A DNA stretch of 64,000 bases from Sulfurospirillum arsenophilum NBRC 109478 (GTDB lineage Bacteria; Campylobacterota; Campylobacteria; Campylobacterales; Sulfurospirillaceae): the NCBI RefSeq assembly GCF_000813345.1, contig NZ_BBQF01000003.1:310001-374000 (forward strand), given 5' to 3'. The position numbers and the translations under genes are program-made. The first letter of the stretch is position 1. The number at the start of each line of letters is the position of its first letter. A model generated the notes under the pieces. That model saw only the letters and a list, made by a program, of their open reading frames with translations, had not been told where the DNA came from and did no database searches. Positions 1-11,800 of this stretch are shown piece after piece.

Positions 1-1
1 C

Positions 2-1741
2 ATTATTTCAGGCGATATTTTTTTAAAAGACGCAGAGCTTTCTTCTGCTATCATCTGTTATCGCAAAGCATTGGCATATCCGCTCGAAAAGCACATTGCC
101 GTAAAAGTTCTCAATAATTTGGGCGTTGCTTACAAACGTCAAGGCTCTTTAGACGATGCCATTGCTATTTTTCAAAAAGGGATAGAAACCGACGCTTCCT
201 ATACGGCGTTTTACTCCAATTTATTTGCGGTCTATCGCTTGCAAAATCGGTACCAAGAGGCTTTAGATATTTTAATTAAAACCGTGAGTCTTCATCATCA
301 TCTTAATGATTATAGAGTGCTGATTGAATTTTTGACATTTCTCAAAAAACCTCAGGAGGCACTGAATATTGCCAATGAAGTTGTAAACCAATTTCCGAAA
401 GAGTATGAAGCACATCTCTTGTTGGGGAATCTTTTAACCACGTTTAAAGTTTATGAAAAAGCTATTGAGCCTTATCGCAAGGCAATTGCCTTAGCACCCC
501 AAAGAACACAAGCGTATAACAATATAGGGGTCGTGTATAAGGAACTTGGAAGGAACCAAGAGGCCTTAGTGGCGTATCAAAAAGCATTGGAACTAAATCC
601 TAAAGATTCTGCTGCTTACAATAATTTGGGCAATTTACGCCGTAATATGGGCGATTTAAAAGGGGCACTTGAGCATTTAAAATACTCCATTGAGCTTAAT
701 CCTGATTATGCAGATGCGTATAGCAATGTTGGGGCTGTGTACAAAGAAGCGAAGGATTATGCGTCTGCCATTCCTTATTACCAAAAAGCGTTAAGTCTTA
801 ATCCTAAACACACCAATGCCAACTTTGATATGGCACTCATGGAACTTTCGTTTGGAAACTATGAAAAGGGGTGGAAGCAGTATGAGCATAGGCTCAACAT
901 GAGTGAATTGATTGCTAAAACCCATTCGTATAAAACGCCAATGTGGAGAGGTGAACCCCTTCAAGGAAAGAGATTACTTTTACAAAATGAGCAAGGCTTT
1001 GGGGATAATATTATGTTTATTCGCTATGCCCCTCTTTTTGAGCTCATGGGAGCGAAAGTTATAGTTCGAACACGACCTGAACTTGTCAATCTTTTTGCTT
1101 CTGTTCAAGGAGTTGAGGCTGTTTACAACGAAGAAGAAGCGATTCCTTTACATGATTATTATTTACCATTACTCTCAGCAGCTTTTTATTTTAAAACAAC
1201 GATCGAGACGATTCCTAGGATATTTCCGTATTTACATGTAAAGCAACAACCCACAGAGTTTAGTCTTCATCCAAAAGATTTAAACGTTGGTCTTGTCTGG
1301 AGTTCAAGCCGTACCAATAAAGATTTTGCCAATAAATATACAGGTCTTTCAACGTATAAACCACTTTTAGATATCCCCCATATTGCGTGGTATTCGCTTC
1401 AAGTTGGGGAAGATGCTTTGGAAATAGAAAAAGAAGGTTTAGAAAATAAGATAGTCGATTTATCATCTTCCTTAATTGATTTTGCGGCTACTGCAAAGAT
1501 CATTCAATCGCTTGATCTTGTTATTACCATGGATACAGCCGTAGCCCATTTGTGTGGAGCATTGCATAAAGAAGCATGGATATTAGTTCCAAAACCTGCC
1601 GATTGGCGATGGATGCAAGAAGGAGAAAAAACACCGTGGTATGAGAGTTTAATTTTATTCAGACAAGGTCTTCGCGATGATTGGGAACTCCCCATTAAAG
1701 CGATCAAAACACGATTAAAATCTTTTGCAAAAAAGCCCTAG
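2..1741 (+). CDS. TPR protein with glycosyltransferase-like C-terminal domain (5' end outside window)
   Basis: The reading frame is open from base 2 and continues a TPR-like helix, so the gene starts upstream of the window; the TTG at 71 is not its start. About 579 residues are visible. The N-terminal half is a run of tetratricopeptide repeats, for example NNIGVVYKELGRNQEALVAY. The second half (from about MWRGEPLQGKRLLLQNEQGF) has the fold signature of TPR-linked glycosyltransferase/heptosyltransferase (GT9-like) domains, with a WSS motif, a D-TAVAHL segment and a DWRW motif near the end. Proteins of this type often sit beside large surface adhesins. The adhesin gene lies 1.1 kb downstream on the same strand, so glycosylation of that adhesin is a reasonable but untested role. 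No membrane segment is visible. Confidence 0.75.
   Translation: MISGDIFLKDAELSSAIICYRKALAYPLEKHIAVKVLNNLGVAYKRQGSLDDAIAIFQKGIETDASYTAFYSNLFAVYRLQNRYQEALDILIKTVSLHHHLNDYRVLIEFLTFLKKPQEALNIANEVVNQFPKEYEAHLLLGNLLTTFKVYEKAIEPYRKAIALAPQRTQAYNNIGVVYKELGRNQEALVAYQKALELNPKDSAAYNNLGNLRRNMGDLKGALEHLKYSIELNPDYADAYSNVGAVYKEAKDYASAIPYYQKALSLNPKHTNANFDMALMELSFGNYEKGWKQYEHRLNMSELIAKTHSYKTPMWRGEPLQGKRLLLQNEQGFGDNIMFIRYAPLFELMGAKVIVRTRPELVNLFASVQGVEAVYNEEEAIPLHDYYLPLLSAAFYFKTTIETIPRIFPYLHVKQQPTEFSLHPKDLNVGLVWSSSRTNKDFANKYTGLSTYKPLLDIPHIAWYSLQVGEDALEIEKEGLENKIVDLSSSLIDFAATAKIIQSLDLVITMDTAVAHLCGALHKEAWILVPKPADWRWMQEGEKTPWYESLILFRQGLRDDWELPIKAIKTRLKSFAKKP
1231..1242. repeat. Palindrome TTTACATGTAAA, first of 26 perfect TTACATGTAA copies
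   Basis: Starts of the 14 twelve-base copies: 1231, 20797, 22928, 23089, 28683, 28819, 38173, 39794, 41682, 43811, 51444, 58093, 58226, 58705. Starts of the 12 further ten-base copies: 16496, 35329, 36720, 43056, 49453, 50214, 50571, 53309, 53660, 54379, 59450, 62865. Near matches lie at 23135, 31821 and 33344. Most copies are inside genes and read Leu-His-Val or Thr-Cys-Lys. Five are intergenic, three of them close to start codons or a terminator. This is not a mobile element: the flanks are unrelated. Confidence 0.9.
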
Positions 1742-1854
1742 AAATGGGCGCTAAAGCTGTATGAAGAGAGATTTTAGAAAGAGAATGTTATTATCATGTA
1801 TTACAATATATTAAGCAAAAATTTAAATTTGGAAGTTACACATGGAGAGATGCA

Positions 1855-2820
1855 ATGTTTAGTATGATACTCAAACTTCAAGCCTTCTTTGAAAGACTCA
1901 AAAAACGTAAAGCACTTTGGTTTACGACCATCACAGCACTCGCTTTGTTCGGTATTTTAAGTACACTGTATTACTTAAATTCAATGACGCATCGTACGAC
2001 TAAAAATCTTTATGAAGCGACGAATACAAGTTACTTTAATGAGTTGGATTCAAAAATCGGTGATTCAATTTTTAATCTTGAAATCATAGGTAGCATGTTA
2101 CTGGCAAATCCAGAGTTTATTGCTGCAATTAATTTGCAAAATAATACCACTGCCATGATGGAAAAACTCAATACACTTGATGCTAATTTAAAAGTGATTG
2201 CGAAAAATAGCGTTGTGATAGAACTTTACACGAAAAATTTTGTCAAAGTTGCTTCTTCGTCGACAACTCCCGTTATGACAACAGAAGCTTATGACTTGGA
2301 GAGTTTACAGAAAGTTGTAGCAACCAATCAACCTCAAAGTGGCATCGAATACCAAGATGGTCAAGTTTTTTTAAAAGCACTTTATCCAACCGCTAATGGT
2401 GTTTTAGAGATTAAACGCTCAGCTGATTTTTTATTTGATACCTACCAAACGAATGGAAAAATCTTTCAAATTCTCTTAGACAGAGATGTCTTAGATATGA
2501 AAAAACTCCAAGCTTTTAAACATCAAAAAGTTGGAAGAAACGAAGTCAGTGTACAAGCCAAAGCAGATGGCTCCTTTTTAAATAAAATCACTGAATTGGA
2601 TTTTGACAAGATTATTGCAGATAAATATATTTTGAGTGATGATTATTTTGTTTTAGCCAAGCCACTGCTTAATGTGGATGGTAAAAAAGTAGGTGTTATT
2701 GTTGTGGGTGAGAGTATCATGAAAGAGAATGGGTTACCCAAAATGACGAAGAAAATTTCAACAGGACTCACAACAGCTGCACTTGGTTTGGTTGTTGCGT
2801 TATTGGTTTTGATGATCTGA
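1855..2820 (+). CDS. Two-helix periplasmic Cache-like sensor protein lacking an output domain
   Basis: This 321-residue protein has an N-terminal membrane helix at about residues 21-42 and a periplasmic region of about 255 residues. The region resembles the Cache-type sensory domains of chemoreceptors and cyclases. A second helix at about 303-320 is followed almost at once by the TGA stop. HAMP, kinase, GGDEF and methyl-accepting output domains are all missing, and I see no continuation in another frame after the stop. A GGAG-like ribosome site precedes the ATG. The gene lies 46 bases before the giant adhesin gene and is probably co-transcribed with it. It could sense a ligand and act through a partner, anchor the adhesin system, or be the remnant of a longer receptor. 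The family assignment is by architecture only. Confidence 0.6.
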   Translation: MFSMILKLQAFFERLKKRKALWFTTITALALFGILSTLYYLNSMTHRTTKNLYEATNTSYFNELDSKIGDSIFNLEIIGSMLLANPEFIAAINLQNNTTAMMEKLNTLDANLKVIAKNSVVIELYTKNFVKVASSSTTPVMTTEAYDLESLQKVVATNQPQSGIEYQDGQVFLKALYPTANGVLEIKRSADFLFDTYQTNGKIFQILLDRDVLDMKKLQAFKHQKVGRNEVSVQAKADGSFLNKITELDFDKIIADKYILSDDYFVLAKPLLNVDGKKVGVIVVGESIMKENGLPKMTKKISTGLTTAALGLVVALLVLMI

Positions 2821-2866
2821 TGCGTTTAAGTATATTTTTTAAAGCATAGCGAGGAGGGATTGAGGT

Positions 2867-5800
2867 ATGGCTGGTACACCTGAAGTTAATTACAGTAAGA
2901 GTACAACAACTCTCAAATCACCTCCTTCTGCTGGAGAAAATATCAATCTTTTTTTACGTCCTGGAGATGAGCTCTCTTTAGGTATTGATCTCTCAAAAGC
3001 CACCTTGCAAATTGTCGGTGGTGATGTTATCGCAACACTGCCTAATGGTGGGCAGATTACATTTGTTTCGTTAGGTATGATGGCATTTGAAGCGAATGCT
3101 CCTATTGTTAAATTACCAAGTGGTATGGTAATGCACGTTGAGCAGATTTTAAATAAAATTCAAGATATTGGTCAAGTACCTAAAGATTCTATTTTGGTTT
3201 CGGGTCCTGTATCTTTGCAAAGTGAGCAAGATCATTCTGCAAAGAATGAACAAAGTAAAAAAGATGAATCACCGGTTAATGATTATAACGCTTATTATGT
3301 AGACCCTCAACCGTTTATTAAACCTCAAGATAATACCAATGCAAAAGAGAGGAGTGGCAAATACCTTCAAGAAGCTGTGACAGAATACACCAGTAATAAT
3401 CCTGCTGTCAGTGATAGTAATGAAAAAAATAAAGCTTCAGAAGAACAAAGTCAAAGTCAAACTAAAACGAAAGACAATATAGCGGATGTTTCTGCAGCAC
3501 TTTCGTTTGATATCGGTTTTTATCAAATAAAAAGTTCAGACTCTTTATCTGGTGGAATTACAACCGTATTGGGTGGTACAGGAAGTACCCTTGGTAATGT
3601 GAGTAAAAGTGCCACTGCACAATTTCAAGCAGAAACACTTGATTATCGCAATGATGCTTATCCGACGGTTATTACTGCGGACAATTCTAATTTAGTCAAT
3701 GCCACCTACCTTACCAAGCTTGTTCGATTGAGCGTTTCGCAACCCATAGGTTTTGCGATTAGTGATATCACCATTACGGGATTATCCAGTGCATTTCAAA
3801 TTCTAAATGCAGATTTTTCATCCGCTAACACAACGGGCGGTGGTTGGAGCTTGAATGCTACCACTGGTTTTACGTCAACCGTGACAGATGGTGGCGAAAC
3901 GATAGAGTTTTATATTCGTTATGAGCCAGGTTCTGCTAGCATGAGTCTCAATTTTGATTATTTGATGAAAGTTAATTTAACATCACAATTTGATATGGCA
4001 AATGTTCCTCTCGCAAAGCAAGCGGAAGTTGTTGTACCAGAGAAGACGTCCCTTACAAATTTTAAAGATATTGGTGTTGTTGTTAAGGATGTCAATAGCG
4101 AATCAGATTACACCTATACCGGGCAATATCCGAGCGGATTTGTGGTTGATACTACACCAAATGAAAATATCATTTATACCTCTAAATCAAACTCAACCGT
4201 CTATGGCGGACTCTCTAGCGATGCAATTTATGGCAATATTGGGAATGATACTCTTAATGGTGATAAAGGGAATGACACGCTGAGTGGTGGGGCTGGAGCA
4301 AATATTCTAAATGGTGGAGATGGCATAGATACCGTTAGTTATGAGACTATGACCAAATACAGCAATGATTTTTTATTTAACCATCTTGCCACGATTGATC
4401 CCTCAACGGGCTCTGTGTATGCTAATGACAATAAGGGGATTAGTGTTGATCTTCAAGCGGGGATTGCAACAGGAAAAACGGTCTATGATGCAACCAGTGA
4501 TATTGCAACAGGTGAAGAGACACGTAGCATTAGCGATACGATCAGTGGTGTTGAATATGTTATAGGCTCCAAATACGATGATACACTTCGAGGGGATGCT
4601 GGTAATAATAAACTTGTTGGCGGAGAGGGAAATGACACCCTTGAAGGCAGAGATGGGGTTGATTGGTTAGATGGCGGATCTGGAAATGATTGGCTTATTG
4701 GGAGTACGAATGATTATATGATTGATGGTGGAGATAATACCGATACGATTGATTTCTCCAATAATTCGAACGGTATTATCATTACGCTCAATAATTCTGC
4801 TAATGGGACGCTTGGTAATATTAACAGTTCATCGGCGACAACCATTGTTAAAAATGTTGAAAATGTTGCAGGTACTCAATATAAAGATATTATCAATGGC
4901 GACAGTGCTGACAACCTTTTAATTGGTGGATACGATCATAGCGCACTCTCTGTAAGCGCAAATGATGATACGATCACTGGAGGAGCAGGAGCTGATACCA
5001 TTGTTGGTGATGTCATGATTGATAGTGTTGTCGCGAGTGTCATTTATGCTGGCAGTGACATTCTCAGTGGTGGTGCTGCAAATGATACTATTTATGGAGA
5101 TTCCGCTCCCATTTTAAGTAACACAGAAGTCGAAGTCTCTGCTGATCAAAGCGTAGAGTACATCCGCAATACCGATACCGATGCAACACTGGCAACGATT
5201 CATGGGGGCAATGATACCCTGCAAGGTGGGGTTGGCGATGATTATATCAATGGTGGTAGTGGATACGATACCGTTGATTTTAGTAGCTCTTCTTCGAAGG
5301 TGTATGTTAACTTGAATGATACCGTTGCTACGGGTGATGGCAATGATAAAATTGTGAATGTTGAAAATATTATTGGATCAAACTCAACTTTGGGTGATAC
5401 CCTTATTGGAAATAATTTAGTCAATACCATTTCAGGCAGTAGTGGGGGCGATACACTTAGTGGCCTTGGTGGCAACGATACGCTAGATGGCAAAACAGGC
5501 AGTGATTGGGTGGATTACAGTTATGCGTCTAGTGTGAGCGTTAATTTAACCGATGGTACAGGTGTCGTTTCTGGCAGTGATAGTGATACGCTGATTTCGA
5601 TTGAAAATGTGATTGGCTCAAGCGGTGCGGATGTACTTACAGGTGCACAAGGAAGTGTCAATACACTTTTAGGAAAAGATGGCAATGATCTGTTCTACGG
5701 TTATTTAGATGGTGATACACTGGATGGTGGTAGTGGTATTGATACTGTCGATTATGGCAATATCAGTAGTAAAGTGAATATTACACTTGGTGGAACCAAC

Positions 5801-8800
5801 AGCGATAAACTCGTTGATATTGAAAATATTTATGCCTCTTCCAATAAAGATACACTGGTGGGAAGCAGTGATGTTAATATTCTTGATGGACGTGGTGATA
5901 ACGACACTTTAAGCGGTTTGGCGGGAGATGACACCCTTCTTGGTGGCGATGGTAATGATACCCTTATTGGCGGTTCTGGAGCAGATGTCCTGAGTGGTGG
6001 AAATGGTCAGGATATGGCGGATTATTCAGCTTCAAATGCCATTACCGTTAATTTAACAACGAACAGTGTCAGCGATGGGCTGGGTGGAACAGATACGCTT
6101 AGTAGTATTGAGATCATCAAAGGTTCTCTCTTTCAAGATGTTATGACAGGCTCAAATGCTTCAGATACGTTTATTGGTATGGATGGTAATGACACGTTTT
6201 ATGCAACAGGCGGCAATGATATTTATTATGGTGCTGATAGTGGTGTTGTAAGCGATAGTTATAAAGACAGGGTTGATTATTCGACGCTTGCAAGCATTAA
6301 TAATATTGTTGCTGATCTTTCAACCAACAATGTGTATTTGCGTGATGCTTCCAATGCGACGCTTTCAACCGACACGCTGTACAGTATTGAAGAAGTGTAT
6401 GGCACGATGGGCGATGACACACTCAAAGGTGGAGCTGGATCGTCAAATACGTTGTATGGAAATGATGGTAACGATACGTTAACGGGCAATTTGGATGGCG
6501 ATTATCTTGATGGTGCGAGTGGTGTCAACATTGCAGACTATAGTGCTCGTACACAAAATCTTACCGTTGATCTTTCACTCTCTTCTAAAAATATTTACCT
6601 CTCAGGTGCGACACCATCAACCTCTAATTCAGATACGTTAGCAAATATCCAAAATATTAGCACAGGAAGTGGGGCTGATACTATTACGGGAAATAGTGCT
6701 GATAACACTCTTAAAGCAGGTAGTGGTAGTGATACTCTTTATGGTGGCATAGGAGCTGATCTTTTATACGGCGAAGCAGGCGATGATACATTTATCGGTG
6801 GTGCGGGAAATGACACTTTTTATGGTGGTATGAGCAGTGTACTTGATAGTGGTAATGATACGGCAGATTATACGACAGCACTTTTTAGCATTGATGCCAA
6901 TCTTGCAACAGGTATTGTCACAGGAAATGCCGCAACAGAGGGCACTGATACCTTGTATGGGATTGAAAATATTGTAGGCTCAACTCTTGATGATACACTC
7001 AAAGGAAAAGTAGGTGTTGCCAATACGCTTAAAGGTGGCAGTGGCAATGATACCCTTTATGGCGGACTAGATGGTGACTACCTCGATGGTGGTACAGGTA
7101 CAAACCGTGTTGATTACTCGGCAGAAACGAGCGATGTTTCAATTAACCTGACAACCAGCAAAGCCAATTATACAGCCACTCCTCTCGTTTATGATACGTT
7201 ACTTACTCTACAAAACGCTACATCAGGCAGTGGTAATGATACCTTAGTTGGTAAAAGTGGCACGGTGAATATCCTTAAAGGTGGTTTGGGTAATGATACA
7301 TTAACGGGTAACTTTGATGGCGATACGCTTGATGGTGAAGGTGGAATTGATACACTCTCTTACAGTAGTTTAGCAACCTCAACAACGGTTGATTTAAGTA
7401 CAAAAACGATAGCTTCCACCAGTAATTTAAGCAATAAAGATTATTTTGATAACGTAGAATTGGTTCAAACAGGCTCGGGTGCCGATAACATTACATTAAG
7501 TGGAAGCAGTGACACTGGGGCTTTTACCATTGATGGTGGTAGTGGTATTGATACCATTGATTACAGTGCTATTTCTGAAAATATCACACTTACGATGGCT
7601 GGAGCATCTGATGCAACAGTGGTTGTAGGTACTGTTGATAGTAATGATGATGTGATTCGAAATATTGAAAATGTAAAAGGTTCTAAAGTCGCCGATACAA
7701 TTACGGGCGATGCACTCATAAATATCATTTACGGCAATGAAGGCAATGATATTCTAAGTGGTGGGGCGAATAATGATACCCTTTACGGTGGTGCTGATAA
7801 CGATACCTTGTATGGTGGCGTTGGTGTTGATTCTCTTTATGGTGAAGCAGGGGATGATACCATTGTCATTGCTGCAACAGATGTTGATGGAAGTTCTGAT
7901 CGCTATGATGGTGGTACTGGTATCGATACGATAGACTATAGCATTTTAAGTGATAACCTGAACGTTACACTCAATGCAGCTGCTGCTGGGGCCGCAACAA
8001 CGACCAGTGCCAACATTGGTGCTGACACGCTTTATAACATTGAAAATGTGATAGCAGGTAGTGGGAATGATACACTAAATGGGGATTCCCAAGCCAATAT
8101 TTTGATAGGAAATGCAGGCAACGATACGCTCAAAGGTGGATCGGGTGCAGATACGCTTTATGGCGATGATAGTGCTAATACACTCAGTGGTAATGACCTT
8201 TTAGAAGGTGGCGATGGTGACGATACTCTTTATGCAGGTTTGGGTGATGATATCCTAAGAGGTGGTAGTGGCAACGATACTTTTTATGGAGGTACGGGCA
8301 ACGATACACTGGATTATTCAACTGCGGGGGTTGCTATTACAGCGACATTAGGTAGTTCACTGATTACAGGTGAAGGTGCGGATGTTGTTGATTTGACGAG
8401 TATTGAGGTGCTTAAAGCTGGCAGTAGTGCTGATGTCATCACTATGGCAAACAGTGGTGTTTTATCAACCATTTATGCAGGTGCAGGCAATGATATTATT
8501 ACTGGTGGAAGCCAAGTGGATACCATTTATGGCGAAGCAGGGGCTGATACGATAAGGGGTAATGCTGGAGCTGATATTATTGTTGGCGGGGATGGTGATG
8601 ATCTCTTTTATGGAAATATTGATGGCGATGTAATTACGGGTGGCGAAAGTGGCGAAACCAGTGGTGATACAATAGATTTTTCGGATGTTTCTACCGCACT
8701 GGTCGTCGATATGGTTGCAGGAACTGTCAATACAACCGCTAGCACGTTTAGCGAAATCGAAAATATAACAGGTGGATTAGGTAACGATACCGTCTATGGT

Positions 8801-11800
8801 GATGCCAATGCCAATACACTCAAAGGTGGCTCAGGCGATGACACTATCTTTACTAGCGCAGGCGTGGATTACATTGATGGTGGCAGCGGAAATAATGATT
8901 GGATAGATTTTTCTGCGATTGCTGCAACCCCAATTAATATCAATTTATCAACTCAAAAAATTATTAATGATGGTTATGGCAATACGGAAACCATTGTCAA
9001 TATTGAAAATATCAATGCAGGTAGTGGTAGCGACACACTCTATGGCGATGGAATGAATAATACCATTTACGGGAACCTCGGGGCTGATCAACTATCGGGT
9101 AATGATGGCAATGATGTTTTATATGGCGATAATGTAGGAAATACGCATACGACCACGGATGGGCACAATACGCTTGATGGTGGAGCAGGTTCTGATACGC
9201 TCTATGCAGGCGATAGTGGCGATACCCTCATCGGTGGCGCTGGTACTGATACACTTTATGGCGCGGCAGGAGCCGATACCCTTATGGGTGGCACGGGAGA
9301 TGATACCTTAGATGGCGGTGCTGGAATTGATGTTGCGGATTATCGAAGTGCCTCTGCTAAAGTTGTGATTGCATCCGTATCGGCTAACGTAAATGATACG
9401 ACTGATTTAACCACAGGAGTCTTAAGCGGTACAGAAGGGACAGATATCATTACCAATACGGTTGAGGTTATCTATGGTAGCTCTGGCTATGGTGATACGA
9501 TGAGTGGTAATGCTAATGCCAATACGTTTTACGGTTGGGGTGGTAATGATACCATCAATGGAGGATTTGGAGACGATACCCTTTACGGTGGTGTTGGTGA
9601 TGATACGATTGCTGGTAATGGTGGCAATGATTTTCTCGTTGGTGGTGATAGTGTTGGGATACTTGCTGGATGGGATACGGTTGATTACGCTTCAGATACA
9701 GCGGGTGTAACGGTCAATCTTACTGCAGGAACAGCAACAGGTACTTCTGCAGGTAATGATACCCTCAGTGGTTTTTCACGCGTTTTAGGTTCAGATTATG
9801 TCGATACCCTGACTGGTAATGTAGGTGCTGATGATTTACGTGGTGGTGGCGGTGATGACTGGTTTGTGATGACGGCTGGAAATGATACCATCTATGGCGG
9901 TACGACATTGCAGACTAACGGGGATACAGTAGATTTTATCAATGCTGTAACGGCTGGTATTATTGTGAATCTTACGACGAATAATGCCAGTGGAACTGAT
10001 ATTGGGACGGATGTTATCTATGAAGTTGAAAATGTCTCAGGTTCAAATTTTGCCGATACCATTACAGGTGATGCCAATGCCAATATATTAGTCGGGCGAG
10101 CTTTAAATGATACGATTTTAGCGGGCGCAGGTGCTGACATCATTTATGGTGATGATAACAGTGGTGCAGTCGTTGATGGTATCCAAACGGGTAATGACTC
10201 TTTATTCGGGCAAGATGGAAATGATACGATTTATGGAGGGCTTGGTAACGATAGCCTTTGGGGTGGCAATAATAATGATACTTTGTACGGTGGTAGCGGA
10301 AATGATTATTTAAACGGCGAAAGTGGTATCAATGTTTTAGATGGTGGCGCTGGCAATGATTACTTTGAACTCGCAGATGCAACGGCAACCAATACACTCA
10401 CGGGTGGGTTGGGTACAGATACAGTTTCGTTTTACTACACAGGTTCTGCCGTTACGGTAAATTTGGGCACATTATCGTCTAATCAAGCAACAGGTGGCGC
10501 AGGAACAGTTAACTTCATTGATGCGATTGAAAATGTGTCGGGCAGTGGATATAACGATGTGATTACCGGCAATGCACTCGACAATGTTATCAATGGAAAT
10601 GATGGCAACGATACACTTTATGGCGCTGGTGGCATAGATACTATTTATGGCGGGGCAGGTGCTGATAAACTTTATGGTGATAGCGCAGCGCCAACGCTTA
10701 GTGATGGTAGCAATACCCTTTATGGTGGCGATGGCAATGATACGCTTTACGGCAGCCTTGGGAATGATACACTTTATGGCGAAAATAACGATGATACTAT
10801 AGTTGCTATGAGTAGTAATGATGGCAGTGATGTCATCGACGGAGGTCAAGGAACAGATACTGCTGATTATACGGCCGTTACCGCTAATATCAATGTGACA
10901 TTAGCGGATGCTGCGGTTGCAACAGTGAGTGTTACAGGTGGCAATAATGACACGATTGTCAATGTCGAAAATTTCATCGGGGGTAGTGGCAACGATACGA
11001 TTACGGGTAGCGCTAGTAATAACTATCTTAATGGCAGTGCAGGTGATGATACCCTAATGGGTGGTGCAGGCAATGATACTTTAACCGATTCTATTGGCAA
11101 TAATACATTTGTGGGTGGCGCAGGTGATGATACCATCAATGGTACAAGTGCAACAAGTAGTTGGTTGGATTACTCACTTGATGGTATCATTGAGGGTGCT
11201 GTAACAAATCTTAATACAACCATTAACCAAGTCATTTCAACCAATAGAGGCAATGACATAATAACTGGGGTGAACAACATCACGGGTTCTGCTTATAATG
11301 ATATTTTTTATGGTAACTCAAACGTCAATACGATTAATGGTGGAGCAGGGGATGATGCCATCGAGGGCTATGGTGGTAGTGATATTTTAGATGGTGGTTC
11401 CAACACGGTAGCAGGGGATACCGTGAGCTATTTTAATGAAAATAAAATTAGCGTGACCCTGAATGATTCTGGAACTTCCTCTGTTGGTGTGTGGAATGGA
11501 AGTAATTATACGACAGAAGTCGATACCATCAGCAACTTTGAAAATATCTCAGGTTCTAATAATGGAGCAGATATTATTTTAGGAAATGCCTCAAACAATA
11601 CAATTTGGGGTAATGTAGGTAATGATTCACTGTTTGGTGGCGCGGGAAATGACTCAATCGATGGTGGCTCGGACAATGATACCATAGCAGGTGGTGTTGG
11701 TGTGGACATCCTCTCAGGTGGTTCTGGAAATGATGTCCTTCGTGGTGGAGGAACAGCTTATAACAACGGCAGTGCCGATGGTTTTGCTGATACACTTTAT

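Noticed and set aside
71..73. TTG at 71 as the start of the TPR protein
   Set aside because: The frame is open to base 2 and already encodes TPR-like sequence upstream, so the gene begins outside the window.
2819..2850. Nine-codon ORF overlapping the stop of the Cache-like gene (MRLSIFFKA)
   Set aside because: It is too short, has no ribosome site, and does not continue the domain, so a frameshifted output domain is not supported.
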